DNA of 64,000 bases from Sphingobacteriaceae bacterium (GCA_947453445.1 CANGGP010000005.1:1-64000); one strand, 5' to 3'; counted from the first letter of the stretch, positions 29,332 through 39,411 are shown. Made by a program: numbers and translations. Notes: generated from the sequence alone by a model not told the origin.

Positions 29332-31707
29332 TTAGAATTGTACTTTGTAAACAAAATTTGGAAATAGACCTATTTGATAGGCCGTATTGATTGCATTGGT
29401 AACCGGATTGTAACGTTGCGCAAATACATTTTTGTTATTGGTGATGTTTTGAATATCAAAGAAAAGGGACTGTGATAATTTTTTTGTTTTGCTATTGTAG
29501 GTAAATCCTGTTTTTACATCCAATCGAAAAAAGTTTGGATTTCTTGAAATGAAAGCATAGTCGTCGCCTTTTAAAACTTGTTGTTTTATTAATTGTGAAG
29601 CAGCTAAATCAACAGGGGTATAATAACGGCCGCCGGCTTGGGTACATTTAACATCCACTGTGAAGGCATTTCTTTTTTCCTTGCCTACTTTAATTTCTTT
29701 GCCAATTAAAACGTTGTATACAAACTTGCCATTAAAAGCGGTATTTCTTTCAATACCGTCGCTTCCCTTGTATTTGGATTCATATAAAGTGCCGGTGATT
29801 AATCCGTAATAACCTTTGCTGAAGAATTTTTCGATGGTTAATTCTGCGCCATAATTAGTGCCTTTACCGCGGTTCCATAAATTGCCCTGTTCATTTGGAT
29901 TAAAATTAGCCCCGGCGTTTAACATCGAAAAACTACTCGCTATTCGTGAAACCGGTACATCAAATAACATTTGGTAATAGATTTCTGATTTAATGCGCCA
30001 ATCTTTAATGGGCTGTACATCGTAACCAATTACAAAATGGTGGCTTTTGGTGAAACCTAAAGTTTTATTTGATTGATCATAACCGCCATCTGTTTTTAAT
30101 TGGCGGTAGAAATATACATCAAGCGGCTGCATTTGGCTGTGCAAACCGTAACCCGCGCTTAAGTTGCTTTTTGAATTAATCTGGTATTTTAAACCTGCTC
30201 TCGGTTCAACAGAAATAGAATTGTTTAAAGCCAAAAACTGACTGTGAACTCCCATGTTAAGTATCAATTTTTGATTGATGCTGTATTTGGCATGCGCATA
30301 TACTTGGTAAAGTTGAGTAAAGTCCTTAAAGTCCCAAATGTTAAGCCATTCGGGGTTGTAGCGACGGTTTCGATAAGATAGATTTAGATTTAAAATTTCG
30401 GCAATGCCGCCAAATTTTAAAAACATGCGCGAATTAATTTTTGTATTGAATGAAGAATTAATCGAATAATTAATACGTGTGGTTTTATTTTCTAAAACAC
30501 GTGTAGTATTAAAATCAGATTTTGAAACTGTATCCAATAAAAACTCTGAAGCGGCATATGATGCGCCAATCACGGTATTAAAAAATGATTTATCGCCAAC
30601 TTTAATAAAATGCTTTAATCCCAATAAGCCAATGTTGCTGGTGAAATAGCTATCGGTGGTGGGGTCGGCAAACAAATCGGTGGTGTCGGTTTTGTTGTGT
30701 AAGAAGCTGATTTTGCTGGCGCCGCCAATGCCAAACAAGGTGAACTTACCATATTTACTTGTCCCGCTGCTGAGTTTAAAAGACAAATCTTGGTAAAAGG
30801 GCGTGGCGGTTGTACCAACATTAATACCAAAGGATTGCGCGAAACCGGTAAAAGAATAACGATAGGCAACAAGGTATGATGAGCCTTTTTCTTTATTGAT
30901 AGGACCTTCGGTCATGGCCTCCAAGCCTGTAAAGGCGCCAAACTGAATGGTGTGTTCGCGTTTTTCGGAGTTGCCGTTTCTAAAACCCAAATCAAAAACA
31001 CCGGCATTGGCATTGCCATATTCAGATGGAAAGGCGGAAGTAAAAAAATCGGAGTTCTTTAAAACATTTGTATTGAGTGCGCTTACCGGGCCGCCTGTTG
31101 TGCCAATGGTGGAAAAGTGGTTAGGGTTTGGGATGTTTAATCCTTCGATGCGCCATAAAACACCGGCCGGTGAATTGCCTCTAATCACAATATCGTTTCG
31201 TGAATCATCCGGTGAACTTACACCGGCGAAATTAGCCGCTAACCTCGCAGGGTCTGATCTGCCACCGGCATAACGGTTCACTTCTTCCATTGAAAATGAT
31301 CGGCCGCTTACGCTGATTAACTCGTTGTTGGTTTCATTTTTTTTGCTGCCTGTAACCACCACTTCTTCAATTTTGGCAATATTTTCTTCTAAGCCAATTT
31401 CTAAAACAGTTTCTTTACCTGCATTTACAAGCACATTTGGCAATACAACTTCTTTGTAACCAATAAATGAAATTTTAATGTCGTATCGACCGGGATTTAC
31501 ATCTGTGATTTTGAATTTACCATTGGCATCTGATACAGAGCCTTTAAGCGGATTGGTGTTTAAAAGGATGATGTTGGCGCCGGGCAAATTAAATTGGGCT
31601 TCTTTGTCAACAATGGTGCCGCGAATTGTTTGACCGGCATTTTGCCCTTTTATTGTTTGGGCATTGAGGCTGATTACAGCAATAAAAAGTGTAAGTATTT
31701 TTTTCAT
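29332..31707 (-). CDS. TonB-dependent receptor with carboxypeptidase-like regulatory domain
   Basis: IRGTIVDKEAQFNLPGANIILLNTNPLKGSVSDANGKF; plug EEVVVTGSKKNETNNELISVSGRSFSMEEVNRYAGGRSDPARLAANFAGV. Confidence 0.88.
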   Translation of the reverse strand: MKKILTLFIAVISLNAQTIKGQNAGQTIRGTIVDKEAQFNLPGANIILLNTNPLKGSVSDANGKFKITDVNPGRYDIKISFIGYKEVVLPNVLVNAGKETVLEIGLEENIAKIEEVVVTGSKKNETNNELISVSGRSFSMEEVNRYAGGRSDPARLAANFAGVSSPDDSRNDIVIRGNSPAGVLWRIEGLNIPNPNHFSTIGTTGGPVSALNTNVLKNSDFFTSAFPSEYGNANAGVFDLGFRNGNSEKREHTIQFGAFTGLEAMTEGPINKEKGSSYLVAYRYSFTGFAQSFGINVGTTATPFYQDLSFKLSSGTSKYGKFTLFGIGGASKISFLHNKTDTTDLFADPTTDSYFTSNIGLLGLKHFIKVGDKSFFNTVIGASYAASEFLLDTVSKSDFNTTRVLENKTTRINYSINSSFNTKINSRMFLKFGGIAEILNLNLSYRNRRYNPEWLNIWDFKDFTQLYQVYAHAKYSINQKLILNMGVHSQFLALNNSISVEPRAGLKYQINSKSNLSAGYGLHSQMQPLDVYFYRQLKTDGGYDQSNKTLGFTKSHHFVIGYDVQPIKDWRIKSEIYYQMLFDVPVSRIASSFSMLNAGANFNPNEQGNLWNRGKGTNYGAELTIEKFFSKGYYGLITGTLYESKYKGSDGIERNTAFNGKFVYNVLIGKEIKVGKEKRNAFTVDVKCTQAGGRYYTPVDLAASQLIKQQVLKGDDYAFISRNPNFFRLDVKTGFTYNSKTKKLSQSLFFDIQNITNNKNVFAQRYNPVTNAINTAYQIGLFPNFVYKVQF

Positions 31708-31931
31708 GGTTTTGATTCTGAATCAAAATTAAAGGCAAGCCAAAAGGCATAAAAGCTAAACCATGTTGAGTTGTTGAAAAAGCAAGTTGAATTGTAAAAT
31801 TTATCGAATTAGTGCACAATGGGTAGAAAAACCGGACTTCTTTGATTGGTTACAAAAGGCTTTAATTGAACAATTTGACTGATTATTTGCAGGTTCACAA
31901 AATATTTGCGTACATTTATGCTCCTAATTTT

Positions 31932-32013
31932 GCGGATGTGGCGTAATTGGCAGCCGCACCAGACTTAGGATCTGGCGCCGCAAGGCGTGGGGGTTCGAGT
32001 CCCTTCATCCGCA
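31932..32013 (+). tRNA. tRNA-Leu (anticodon UAG), CCA not encoded
   Basis: GCGGATG/CATCCGC acceptor, anticodon arm CCAGA-CTTAGGA-TCTGG, variable arm CGCCGCAAGGCG, T-arm GGGTTCGAGTCCC. Confidence 0.94.
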
Positions 32014-32016
32014 CAA

Positions 32017-32043
32017 AAAAACCCGCTGAGAGGCGGGTTTTTT
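32017..32043 (+). terminator. Terminator hairpin after tRNA-Leu
   Basis: aaaaacccgctgagaggcgggttttt. Confidence 0.7.
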
Positions 32044-32144
32044 ATTGGGATGAAGGGGCGAGATTTTATGCTGAGCTGGCCGAAGCAAGCCCCTTCTTTC
32101 GCAAGCGTCAGTAAGCATTCTCTGCGCATCAGAATGGTGAGAAA

Positions 32145-32168
32145 CAAAAAACCCGCCAAAAGCGGGTT
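32145..32168 (-). terminator. Terminator hairpin for the 32189 response regulator
   Basis: aaaaaacccgccaaaagcgggtt read on minus strand ends in a U-run. Confidence 0.55.
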
Positions 32169-32188
32169 GAATGAATAGATTTGAAAGT

Positions 32189-32872
32189 TTAGAACTCGAA
32201 TTTATAACCTACACCTTTTACGGTTTTAAAATAATCGTCGCCTAGCTTTTCGCGTAATTTACGAATGTGTACATCAATGGTTCTATCGCCAACAACCACT
32301 TCGTCGCCCCACACCTGATCCAAAATAAATTCACGTGTAAACACTTTGCCGGGTTTGCTGCTTAACAAGGCAAATAACTTAAATTCTTTTTTCGGTAACG
32401 AAATTTCTGTTGTGCCTTTAAATACCGAATGTTTGTCTTTGTCAATACGAATATCGCCAAACTCCATGTTTGATTCGGCCGTTGCGGTAGTTTGTAAACG
32501 GCGTAACAGGGCTTTCACTCTACTCACAAAAACCCTCGGTTTAATGGGTTTGGTGATATAATCATCGGCACCCACTTCAAAACCGGCAATTTGGGTATAG
32601 TCTTCGCTTCTTGCTGTTAAAAAGGCAATTAATACATCTTGTAAACCTTTTTGTTCGCGAATTTCACGGCAAGTTTCAATGCCGTCCATGTCGGGCATCA
32701 TCACATCCAATATAATCAAATGCGGCAATTCTTTTTTTGCTATTTCAATGGCGTCTTTTCCATTGTTCGCAGTAAGAATATCGTAACCTTCCTTTTTTAA
32801 ATTGTAGCCTAAAAACTCTACAATATCCGGCTCGTCATCAACCAATAAAATCTTTAATGTATCGTTTGCCAT
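32189..32872 (-). CDS. OmpR/PhoB-family response regulator
   Basis: KILLVDDEPDIVEFLGYNLKKEGYDI...IILDVMMPDMDGIE...GADDYITKPI; winged-helix DRTIDVHIRKLREKLGDDYFKTVKGVGYKFEF. Confidence 0.93.
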   Translation of the reverse strand: MANDTLKILLVDDEPDIVEFLGYNLKKEGYDILTANNGKDAIEIAKKELPHLIILDVMMPDMDGIETCREIREQKGLQDVLIAFLTARSEDYTQIAGFEVGADDYITKPIKPRVFVSRVKALLRRLQTTATAESNMEFGDIRIDKDKHSVFKGTTEISLPKKEFKLFALLSSKPGKVFTREFILDQVWGDEVVVGDRTIDVHIRKLREKLGDDYFKTVKGVGYKFEF

Positions 32873-33034
32873 AAGTATTATTCTGCGCCAAAGTTAACAA
32901 AATCAACAGCCTTCTAAAGTTAACTAATTATTAATTAATTCCCCGATTTTGGTAATAATCTTAATCTTTTGGTAACAACAAATTTAAGTACGAGTAATTT
33001 CTGCTCGCTTCTTTTGCGCCATAAAACAAATAGC

Positions 33035-35917
33035 ATGCAAAAATTTTTAGCCGCAATCGTACTTTTATTTATAAGTCTCCAACTTTCTTCTCAAACAGGC
33101 CGATTATCGGGCACCATCGTTGACTCAAAAACAGGCGAAACCTTATTGGGTGCAACGGTTTTGATTGAAGGCAGCAACAAAGGTGCTGCGGCTGATTTCG
33201 ACGGCAAATTTGTGATCAATAACATTCCAGCAGGAAAAGTGAACTTAATTATCAGTTATGTGTCTTATACCACAAAAAAATTAACCGATGTAAAAATCAC
33301 CGCCAATGAGTCAACCGATATTAATATTATGTTGGAACAATCAAGCGCACAAGATTTACAAGAAGTAGAAGTGGTGGTAACTTTAAACAAAGAAAACAAT
33401 ACCGCATTGGTCTTACAACAAAAAAACAACGCCAGTGTGAGTGATGGAATTTCGGCCGAAACCATTAAAAGAACGCCTGATCGCAATACTAGTGATGTGT
33501 TAAAACGCATCAGCGGTGTTACTATTCAAGATGATAAATTCGTGATTATTCGCGGATTAAACGAAAGATACAATGCTTCTTATTTAAATGGCTCGCCATT
33601 GCCTAGTACTGAGCCTGATAAAAAAGCTTTTGCCTTTGATTTATTTCCATCAAACATGCTCGATAATATTGTGATTAATAAAACCGCTACACCCGATATG
33701 CCATCGGAATTTGCGGGTGGTATTGTTCAAGTGAACACAAAAAGTATTCCTGAAAAGAATTTTGTTTCCTTCAGCACCGGCTTGGGTTATAATACACTAA
33801 CTACCGGTAAAATTAAAACCACCTATGAAGGTGGCAAATATGATAAATTTGGATTTGATGACGGTTCGCGTGCTTTACCTTCGCAAGTGCCGGCGCTTGA
33901 AGATAAAGCATCCTGGATTAAATCGAACGACCAAGCCCGTGTTGCCACATTTTTTAAAAATGATTGGTCGACCTCACAATCGACTTATAAACCAAATGCC
34001 AATTTTCAATTTGCAACCGGATACAATATCAAAAGAAAAGAAAAGGATTTTTTTGGTATTATTTTTAGTTTAGGTTACAATAACACCAATAACCTGTTTA
34101 ACCTCCAACGTCAAGAATACGATGGCATTACCATCGAAAAATTCGACCGCAGCAATGTGCAAAACGAACAACGTTACACCAATACGATCAATCAAACACA
34201 AACATCAACCGGTGCCTTGTTAAATTTATCTTGCAAGCTCAACGAAAACCATTCTATCAGCTTAAAGAATTTACTTACCGGATATGCCGACAACAAATTT
34301 ATTTATGCAACAGGTACAAATCCGGTTGGTACGGCAGGACAAACAAACCGTATCGACGCACGTTTTTTTACAGCCAATAAAATTTATTCCTCACAATTAA
34401 ACTCCGAACATTATTTTCCGGCAGCTAAAATTAAACTCCTTTTTAATGCCGGTATTAGCAACATTCAACGCACAGTACCCAACCTTAGATTTATGGTGTA
34501 CACACGCAAAGACCAAATGGATCCATCAAACCCAAATCCTTTAGACACCACATACAGCGCCAACATTGGCTCTACCACCGGTCCTGATTTTGCAGGTTAT
34601 AGGGTGTACTCAAAATTAGATGAGCAAATTAAAAACACCAAAATCGATGTGTCGCGACTTTTCAAAATTGATGAAAAAACTAAGGTTGAAGTAAAAGCAG
34701 GTGCCTTCTTTCAATTCAGAGAACGCCAATTTAATATCCGTCAGTTTGGTATGGACTTTTACAACGGCCCCGGTATTTTCAAAAACTACGATTTGGCTTA
34801 TTTAACTGAAGACAAAATTTTTGCTGCCGAAAACATGAGTGTAACACCCGCAGGTTTGGGCGGATTTAAAGCCATTGAAATTACAAAACCCGACGACAAT
34901 TACCATGCTACTTCAAAATTGTATGGTGCTTATGCCATGGGCGAATATAAATACACCGAAAAGCTTCGGGTGATTGGCGGCCTGCGTTACGAAAGTTACA
35001 CGCAGAAATTAAACATTCAATACAATAAAATTGATTCGTCGTTTGTAAACAATACCGTAAAAGATATTTTACCTTCCTTAAATGTGATTTATAATGTGAA
35101 CACATTTTGGGGTATTCGCGCCGCTTATTATAAAACCTTAAACCGTCCTGAATTCAGAGAACTTGCAGTAACCAGTTGGTTTGATCCTGAAACACGTTTA
35201 TCATTGGCGGGTAACGACACCTTGAAACGCGCTTATGTTCAAAATTTTGATTTGCGTTTTGAAGCATATCCGGGTAGAGGGCAATTGTTTACAGTCACCG
35301 GATTTTATAAATACTTTGTAAATCCCATTGAACGCTATTTAATGGGCGGACAAGAAAATCAAGTGATTTATAGAAATGCGAATTTTGGTTCTATTTACGG
35401 TTCGGAATTAGAGTACCGCATTAATTTAGGCGCCATTTTGAAAAAAGATTCAGTGCCATTTTTAAATAACTTGAATGTATTTTCAAATTTATCGCTCATC
35501 AAATCGGAAGTGAACGTAAAAGGCATCAACGACAAAGTGCCTGATACCAGGGTGATGCAAGGCCAAGCACCATACATCATCAATGGCGGTATTTCTTACA
35601 TTGATCAAAAAAATGCATTTAGTATTACCACCATGTTGAATAGGGTAGGACAAAGAATTAATTTGGTTGGCAATAACTTAATCATCAACCGTTGGGAAAA
35701 TGCGTATACCGTGGTTGACTTACAAGTCACAAAATCCTTCTTCAAAAACAAACTCGAATTACGTTTTAATATTAAGGATCTTTTTCATCCAGATCGTATT
35801 ATTTATTACAAGGGCGATGACAGAAAATCAAATGCCTATAATCCGAACATTGACTTTGTAAATTTTAAAAGAAATTACGGATCAACTTACACCTTTATTG
35901 TGTCGTATAAATTTTAA
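33035..35917 (+). CDS. TonB-dependent receptor
   Basis: Likely start MQKFLAAIVLLFISLQLSSQ (ORF opens at 32969); GTIVDSKTGETLLGATVLIEGSNKGAAADFDGKF; plug ISGVTIQDDKFVIIRGLNERYNASYLNGSPLPSTEPDKKAFAFDLFPSNMLDNI; terminal aromatic F. Confidence 0.9.
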   Translation: MQKFLAAIVLLFISLQLSSQTGRLSGTIVDSKTGETLLGATVLIEGSNKGAAADFDGKFVINNIPAGKVNLIISYVSYTTKKLTDVKITANESTDINIMLEQSSAQDLQEVEVVVTLNKENNTALVLQQKNNASVSDGISAETIKRTPDRNTSDVLKRISGVTIQDDKFVIIRGLNERYNASYLNGSPLPSTEPDKKAFAFDLFPSNMLDNIVINKTATPDMPSEFAGGIVQVNTKSIPEKNFVSFSTGLGYNTLTTGKIKTTYEGGKYDKFGFDDGSRALPSQVPALEDKASWIKSNDQARVATFFKNDWSTSQSTYKPNANFQFATGYNIKRKEKDFFGIIFSLGYNNTNNLFNLQRQEYDGITIEKFDRSNVQNEQRYTNTINQTQTSTGALLNLSCKLNENHSISLKNLLTGYADNKFIYATGTNPVGTAGQTNRIDARFFTANKIYSSQLNSEHYFPAAKIKLLFNAGISNIQRTVPNLRFMVYTRKDQMDPSNPNPLDTTYSANIGSTTGPDFAGYRVYSKLDEQIKNTKIDVSRLFKIDEKTKVEVKAGAFFQFRERQFNIRQFGMDFYNGPGIFKNYDLAYLTEDKIFAAENMSVTPAGLGGFKAIEITKPDDNYHATSKLYGAYAMGEYKYTEKLRVIGGLRYESYTQKLNIQYNKIDSSFVNNTVKDILPSLNVIYNVNTFWGIRAAYYKTLNRPEFRELAVTSWFDPETRLSLAGNDTLKRAYVQNFDLRFEAYPGRGQLFTVTGFYKYFVNPIERYLMGGQENQVIYRNANFGSIYGSELEYRINLGAILKKDSVPFLNNLNVFSNLSLIKSEVNVKGINDKVPDTRVMQGQAPYIINGGISYIDQKNAFSITTMLNRVGQRINLVGNNLIINRWENAYTVVDLQVTKSFFKNKLELRFNIKDLFHPDRIIYYKGDDRKSNAYNPNIDFVNFKRNYGSTYTFIVSYKF

Positions 35918-36023
35918 ACCCTTAACATTCACGTAACGCATTCGTGATTGTTATTTAATTTTTAAGTAACAATCAAAGAACATAGTTCCCTGAAATTTGT
36001 AACACAAAATTAAATTTAAAAAA

Positions 36024-37976
36024 ATGAAAAAAATTTTACTTTCTGCGATAGGCGCGCTTTTATTAGGCGGCAGTTTCGCACAAACAACAAGCTTGTTAAC
36101 TAAAACTTGTTACAGAGGTGCATTTGCACCGGCTCCAACGCCAATGTGGACAGATAATTGGACCGAATGGGATCCACAAAACAAAGTATATCCAAGCGCT
36201 AACTTTACAGTTTCAGGAAATATTACTGCTAACACTACTTGGACAACAGGACAAGTAATTTTATTATCGACACAATGTTTCGTTAAAAATAATTCAATTT
36301 TAACCATTCAACCCGGTGTAATTGTATTGGGTGATAAAAGTGTAACAGGTGCAGGTTTATTTGTTACCAAAGGTTCGCAAGTAATTGCAAATGGTACTGC
36401 AAGCCAGCCAATTGTATTTACTTCAAATCAAGCACCCGGCCAAAGAGGTTTAGGCGATTGGGGTGGTATTATCTTATTGGGTAAAGGCTCAAACAATAAT
36501 CCAAACGGCATCAATAACGTTGAAGGTTTACCTGTAAGTTCTGATACTGAATATGGTGGAGGTACTAGTCCTGATGACAACGACAATTCAGGTGTTTTAA
36601 AATACGTACGTATTGAATATGGTGGATATGTATATCAACCAAACAAAGAAATCAATGGCTTAACATTGGGTGCTGTTGGAAGAAACACAACAATTGATTT
36701 TGTTCAAGTATCTTATTCTAATGATGATGCTTTTGAATGGTTTGGTGGTGCAGTAAATTGTCGTCATTTGGTGGCTTACCGTTGTTTAGATGATGATTTT
36801 GACACTGATAATGGTTTCCATGGTACAGTTCAATTTTGTTTAGGTGTGCGTGATCCACAAATTTCTGATAATCCAAGTGTTTCTACATCTGAAGCTTTTG
36901 AATCAGATAATGATCCAAATGGTACAACTGCAGATCCAAACACCAATGCTATTTTCAGTAACATTACTGATATTGGTCCACTAAGAGGCGTATTAACTGC
37001 TACATATGCAAGTGGTTTTAGAAGAGGTGCACGTATTCGTCGTAACTCAAGCTTAAGAATCATCAATTCAATTTTAATGGATCACGCTACACGCGCTGTG
37101 TTTATTGATGGCAATTTATCTGAAGCAAATGCTGCAGGAACATCAAGCAATACCTTGGTATTCAAAAACAACATCTTAGCAGGTTATGGTCAAAAAGCCA
37201 CTGAAAGTCAAACGGCTTCTACAGCTTTTAATGCTACCATCAATGCATGGGTTGCAGCTTATAACGATACTTTAAAGTTGTCATCTAATATTTTAACAAC
37301 GCCATACAATTACACTGCGCCTGATTACCGCCCTGCTCCGGGCTCAATCGCTATGTCAGGTGCCAGTTTTACAGATGTAATTATTGCAGCAACTTCTAGC
37401 ACTGTGGTGCCTAATGTTGCAGCTTCAATTGGTAATGGTTCGGTATGTATTGGTTTCCCTACAGGTACTTTAACACCATATACATTTACTGCTTCTTCAA
37501 CCATCGATCCGGGTTATTGTTCTTTATCATGGTCTAGTCCTGTAGGTTTAAACATCTCCAGCACAACCGCCATCAATCCAACTTTCACTGTATCAACATT
37601 GGGTACTTTTGTTGCTACTTTATCGGTAACGCATCAAAATTCTGCTAAAACTGTAACTGTAAGCATCACCACTTATACTTGTGCTGATGTAGCAGTTCGT
37701 GCAAACGCAGCGAATGTGAGCGAAATCAATTTGTTTCCTAATCCAAGTAACGATAATGTTGTGTTAAATGTAAACGCACAAGCATTGAGTCTTGTTTCAG
37801 TAAATATTTACGACATGACAGGTAAATTGGTAGCTGCTCCGGTTCAAAACCAAATTTTAAATTCAGGTGCCAACCAATACCAAATCAATACCAAAGATCT
37901 TCATAACGGTATTTACTTTGTAACATTGCAAAGCGGTAACAGTAAAGAAACTGTTAAATTAGTGGTGAATCACTAA
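36024..37976 (+). CDS. Secreted beta-helix-like T9SS type A sorting domain protein
   Basis: Signal peptide; ...C-term NLFPNPSNDNVVLNVNAQALSLVSVNIYDMTGKLV...LHNGIYFVTLQSGNSKETVKLVVNH. Confidence 0.88.
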   Translation: MKKILLSAIGALLLGGSFAQTTSLLTKTCYRGAFAPAPTPMWTDNWTEWDPQNKVYPSANFTVSGNITANTTWTTGQVILLSTQCFVKNNSILTIQPGVIVLGDKSVTGAGLFVTKGSQVIANGTASQPIVFTSNQAPGQRGLGDWGGIILLGKGSNNNPNGINNVEGLPVSSDTEYGGGTSPDDNDNSGVLKYVRIEYGGYVYQPNKEINGLTLGAVGRNTTIDFVQVSYSNDDAFEWFGGAVNCRHLVAYRCLDDDFDTDNGFHGTVQFCLGVRDPQISDNPSVSTSEAFESDNDPNGTTADPNTNAIFSNITDIGPLRGVLTATYASGFRRGARIRRNSSLRIINSILMDHATRAVFIDGNLSEANAAGTSSNTLVFKNNILAGYGQKATESQTASTAFNATINAWVAAYNDTLKLSSNILTTPYNYTAPDYRPAPGSIAMSGASFTDVIIAATSSTVVPNVAASIGNGSVCIGFPTGTLTPYTFTASSTIDPGYCSLSWSSPVGLNISSTTAINPTFTVSTLGTFVATLSVTHQNSAKTVTVSITTYTCADVAVRANAANVSEINLFPNPSNDNVVLNVNAQALSLVSVNIYDMTGKLVAAPVQNQILNSGANQYQINTKDLHNGIYFVTLQSGNSKETVKLVVNH

Positions 37977-37995
37977 ATAGATTTTGTTACTCATT

Positions 37996-38026
37996 AAAAC
38001 GCCTGCTATTTTTAGCGGGCGTTTTT
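37996..38026 (+). terminator. Terminator hairpin after T9SS cargo gene
   Basis: aaaacgcctgctatttttagcgggcgttttt. Confidence 0.7.
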
Positions 38027-38029
38027 GTT

Positions 38030-38422
38030 ATGAATAAAAGAAAGATATTGCTTGCAAAGAATAAAATTGAGTTGTGTAAAAAACAAAAAAACAGCTTGGA
38101 GGCACTCCTTCGTCTTTACCATCTGAATTTTCAACTGCTTTGTTTTTTACTAGAGTCATCCATTCCTAATTTATCCTTACAGCATAAAAAAAACAAAGAG
38201 GTATTGGCGCTTCTTACACAAGAACTTGAAATCAATCCGCAGTTAAAAACATTGATCAATAAAAAAAACAGCAAGCCGGTTAAAATTTGGTTAAGGCAAA
38301 TGGATACAACACTTAAAGCCATGAAGCACAGCCTTCCAAAAAACACGCTTTCACAAATCAATCAGGGAGAGGCAGTGTTTTTATTACTCAATATTTCTGC
38401 CAATAAATTGTTTGTAAAATAG
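38030..38422 (+). CDS. Hypothetical Lys-rich 130-aa protein
   Basis: Open frame with ATG; no family recognised. Confidence 0.5.
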   Translation: MNKRKILLAKNKIELCKKQKNSLEALLRLYHLNFQLLCFLLESSIPNLSLQHKKNKEVLALLTQELEINPQLKTLINKKNSKPVKIWLRQMDTTLKAMKHSLPKNTLSQINQGEAVFLLLNISANKLFVK

Positions 38423-38538
38423 CTTTTGTTTCAGCGCTATTTTTAAAAACCACTGCAATACATTCAAATACAATTTAATGTTTATATAACGTTCACTTGT
38501 CCTTGTCTTAAACTTAAAAGTTAAACTTTACCTTTAAG

Positions 38539-39222
38539 ATGAGCGCCTTTCAGCCCTGTATAGTTTTTGTTGACAATACCATTCACCGTATTTTTAAAAC
38601 GGTCGACAGCCTCAAGCATGGTTTCCAAAACATACGCTTATTTAAAACAGAGGAAGAATTTTGGGAATTTAATGAAAGTGAAATTCCTGATGTGGTTTTG
38701 CTTAATCTCGATTTGGTGCCAAACGACGCAGTGGCGATTCTGAAGGAAATTAAATCGAAGTACCGCGAATTTGCCCCAAGTGTAATTATCTATTCCGAAA
38801 AGCAAGATGACTTTGTGGTTGAATTGGCTTTTAATTCGGGGGCCGACGGATTTATAAGCTTTCACAACAAGGCTTCGGTTTTAGAATTGTTCTTAAAAAA
38901 TTTGTTGCGCCGAAAAACCAAACAATTGGCTAAATCTGAAAGGGCGGTTATCATAGATAATGACAAGTACCTCATTTTTAAAAACGGAACTGCCATTCAA
39001 TTGCCAAGGAAAGAGTTTAAATTATTTGAGCTGCTTTATCATCAACACGAAAAATTTTTCACAAAAAAAGAAATTGCCAAACTAATTTGGCAAGATGAAA
39101 CTGTTGCCGCCAAGCGAACCATTGATGTGCATGTGTATAACATTCGCCAGTTTTTTGGCAAACGCATTATACAATCGCAAAAAGGAAAAGGTTATCGCAT
39201 GAACAAGAAAGTGATTTCTTAA
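38539..39222 (+). CDS. Atypical response regulator with OmpR-type winged helix
   Basis: REC-like N-terminus with LLNLDLVP in place of LLDxxLP; C-term LPRKEFKLFELLYHQHEKFFTKKEIAKLIWQDETVAAKRTIDVHVYNIRQFFGKRIIQSQKGKGYRM. Confidence 0.85.
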   Translation: MSAFQPCIVFVDNTIHRIFKTVDSLKHGFQNIRLFKTEEEFWEFNESEIPDVVLLNLDLVPNDAVAILKEIKSKYREFAPSVIIYSEKQDDFVVELAFNSGADGFISFHNKASVLELFLKNLLRRKTKQLAKSERAVIIDNDKYLIFKNGTAIQLPRKEFKLFELLYHQHEKFFTKKEIAKLIWQDETVAAKRTIDVHVYNIRQFFGKRIIQSQKGKGYRMNKKVIS

Positions 39223-39411
39223 CCGCGCTTTTACATTAACAGTTACTTTTATTCTAATACACTTAAAGGCATTCGCCAATAAGGCATACTAATCACCTTC
39301 ATGATGCGAATTATTCGCCAAAAAAATCAAAAAAAAGCCCCGTATTTAAATATTTTTTAAATGCTGCCATTTAGTTTATAAATTTATACGGAAAAAAATT
39401 ACAAAGATTAA

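Noticed and set aside
30947-31273. 108-aa plus-strand ORF
   Set aside because: Antisense shadow of the TonB-dependent receptor at 29332-31707
31965-32159. 64-aa minus-strand ORF (..CADEGTRTPTPCGARS)
   Set aside because: It is antisense to the tRNA-Leu and its terminator; the GTRTPTP tail is a known artefact of translating across tRNA genes
31987-32178. 63-aa plus-strand ORF overlapping tRNA-Leu
   Set aside because: Begins inside the tRNA and spans two terminator hairpins; no RBS or family support
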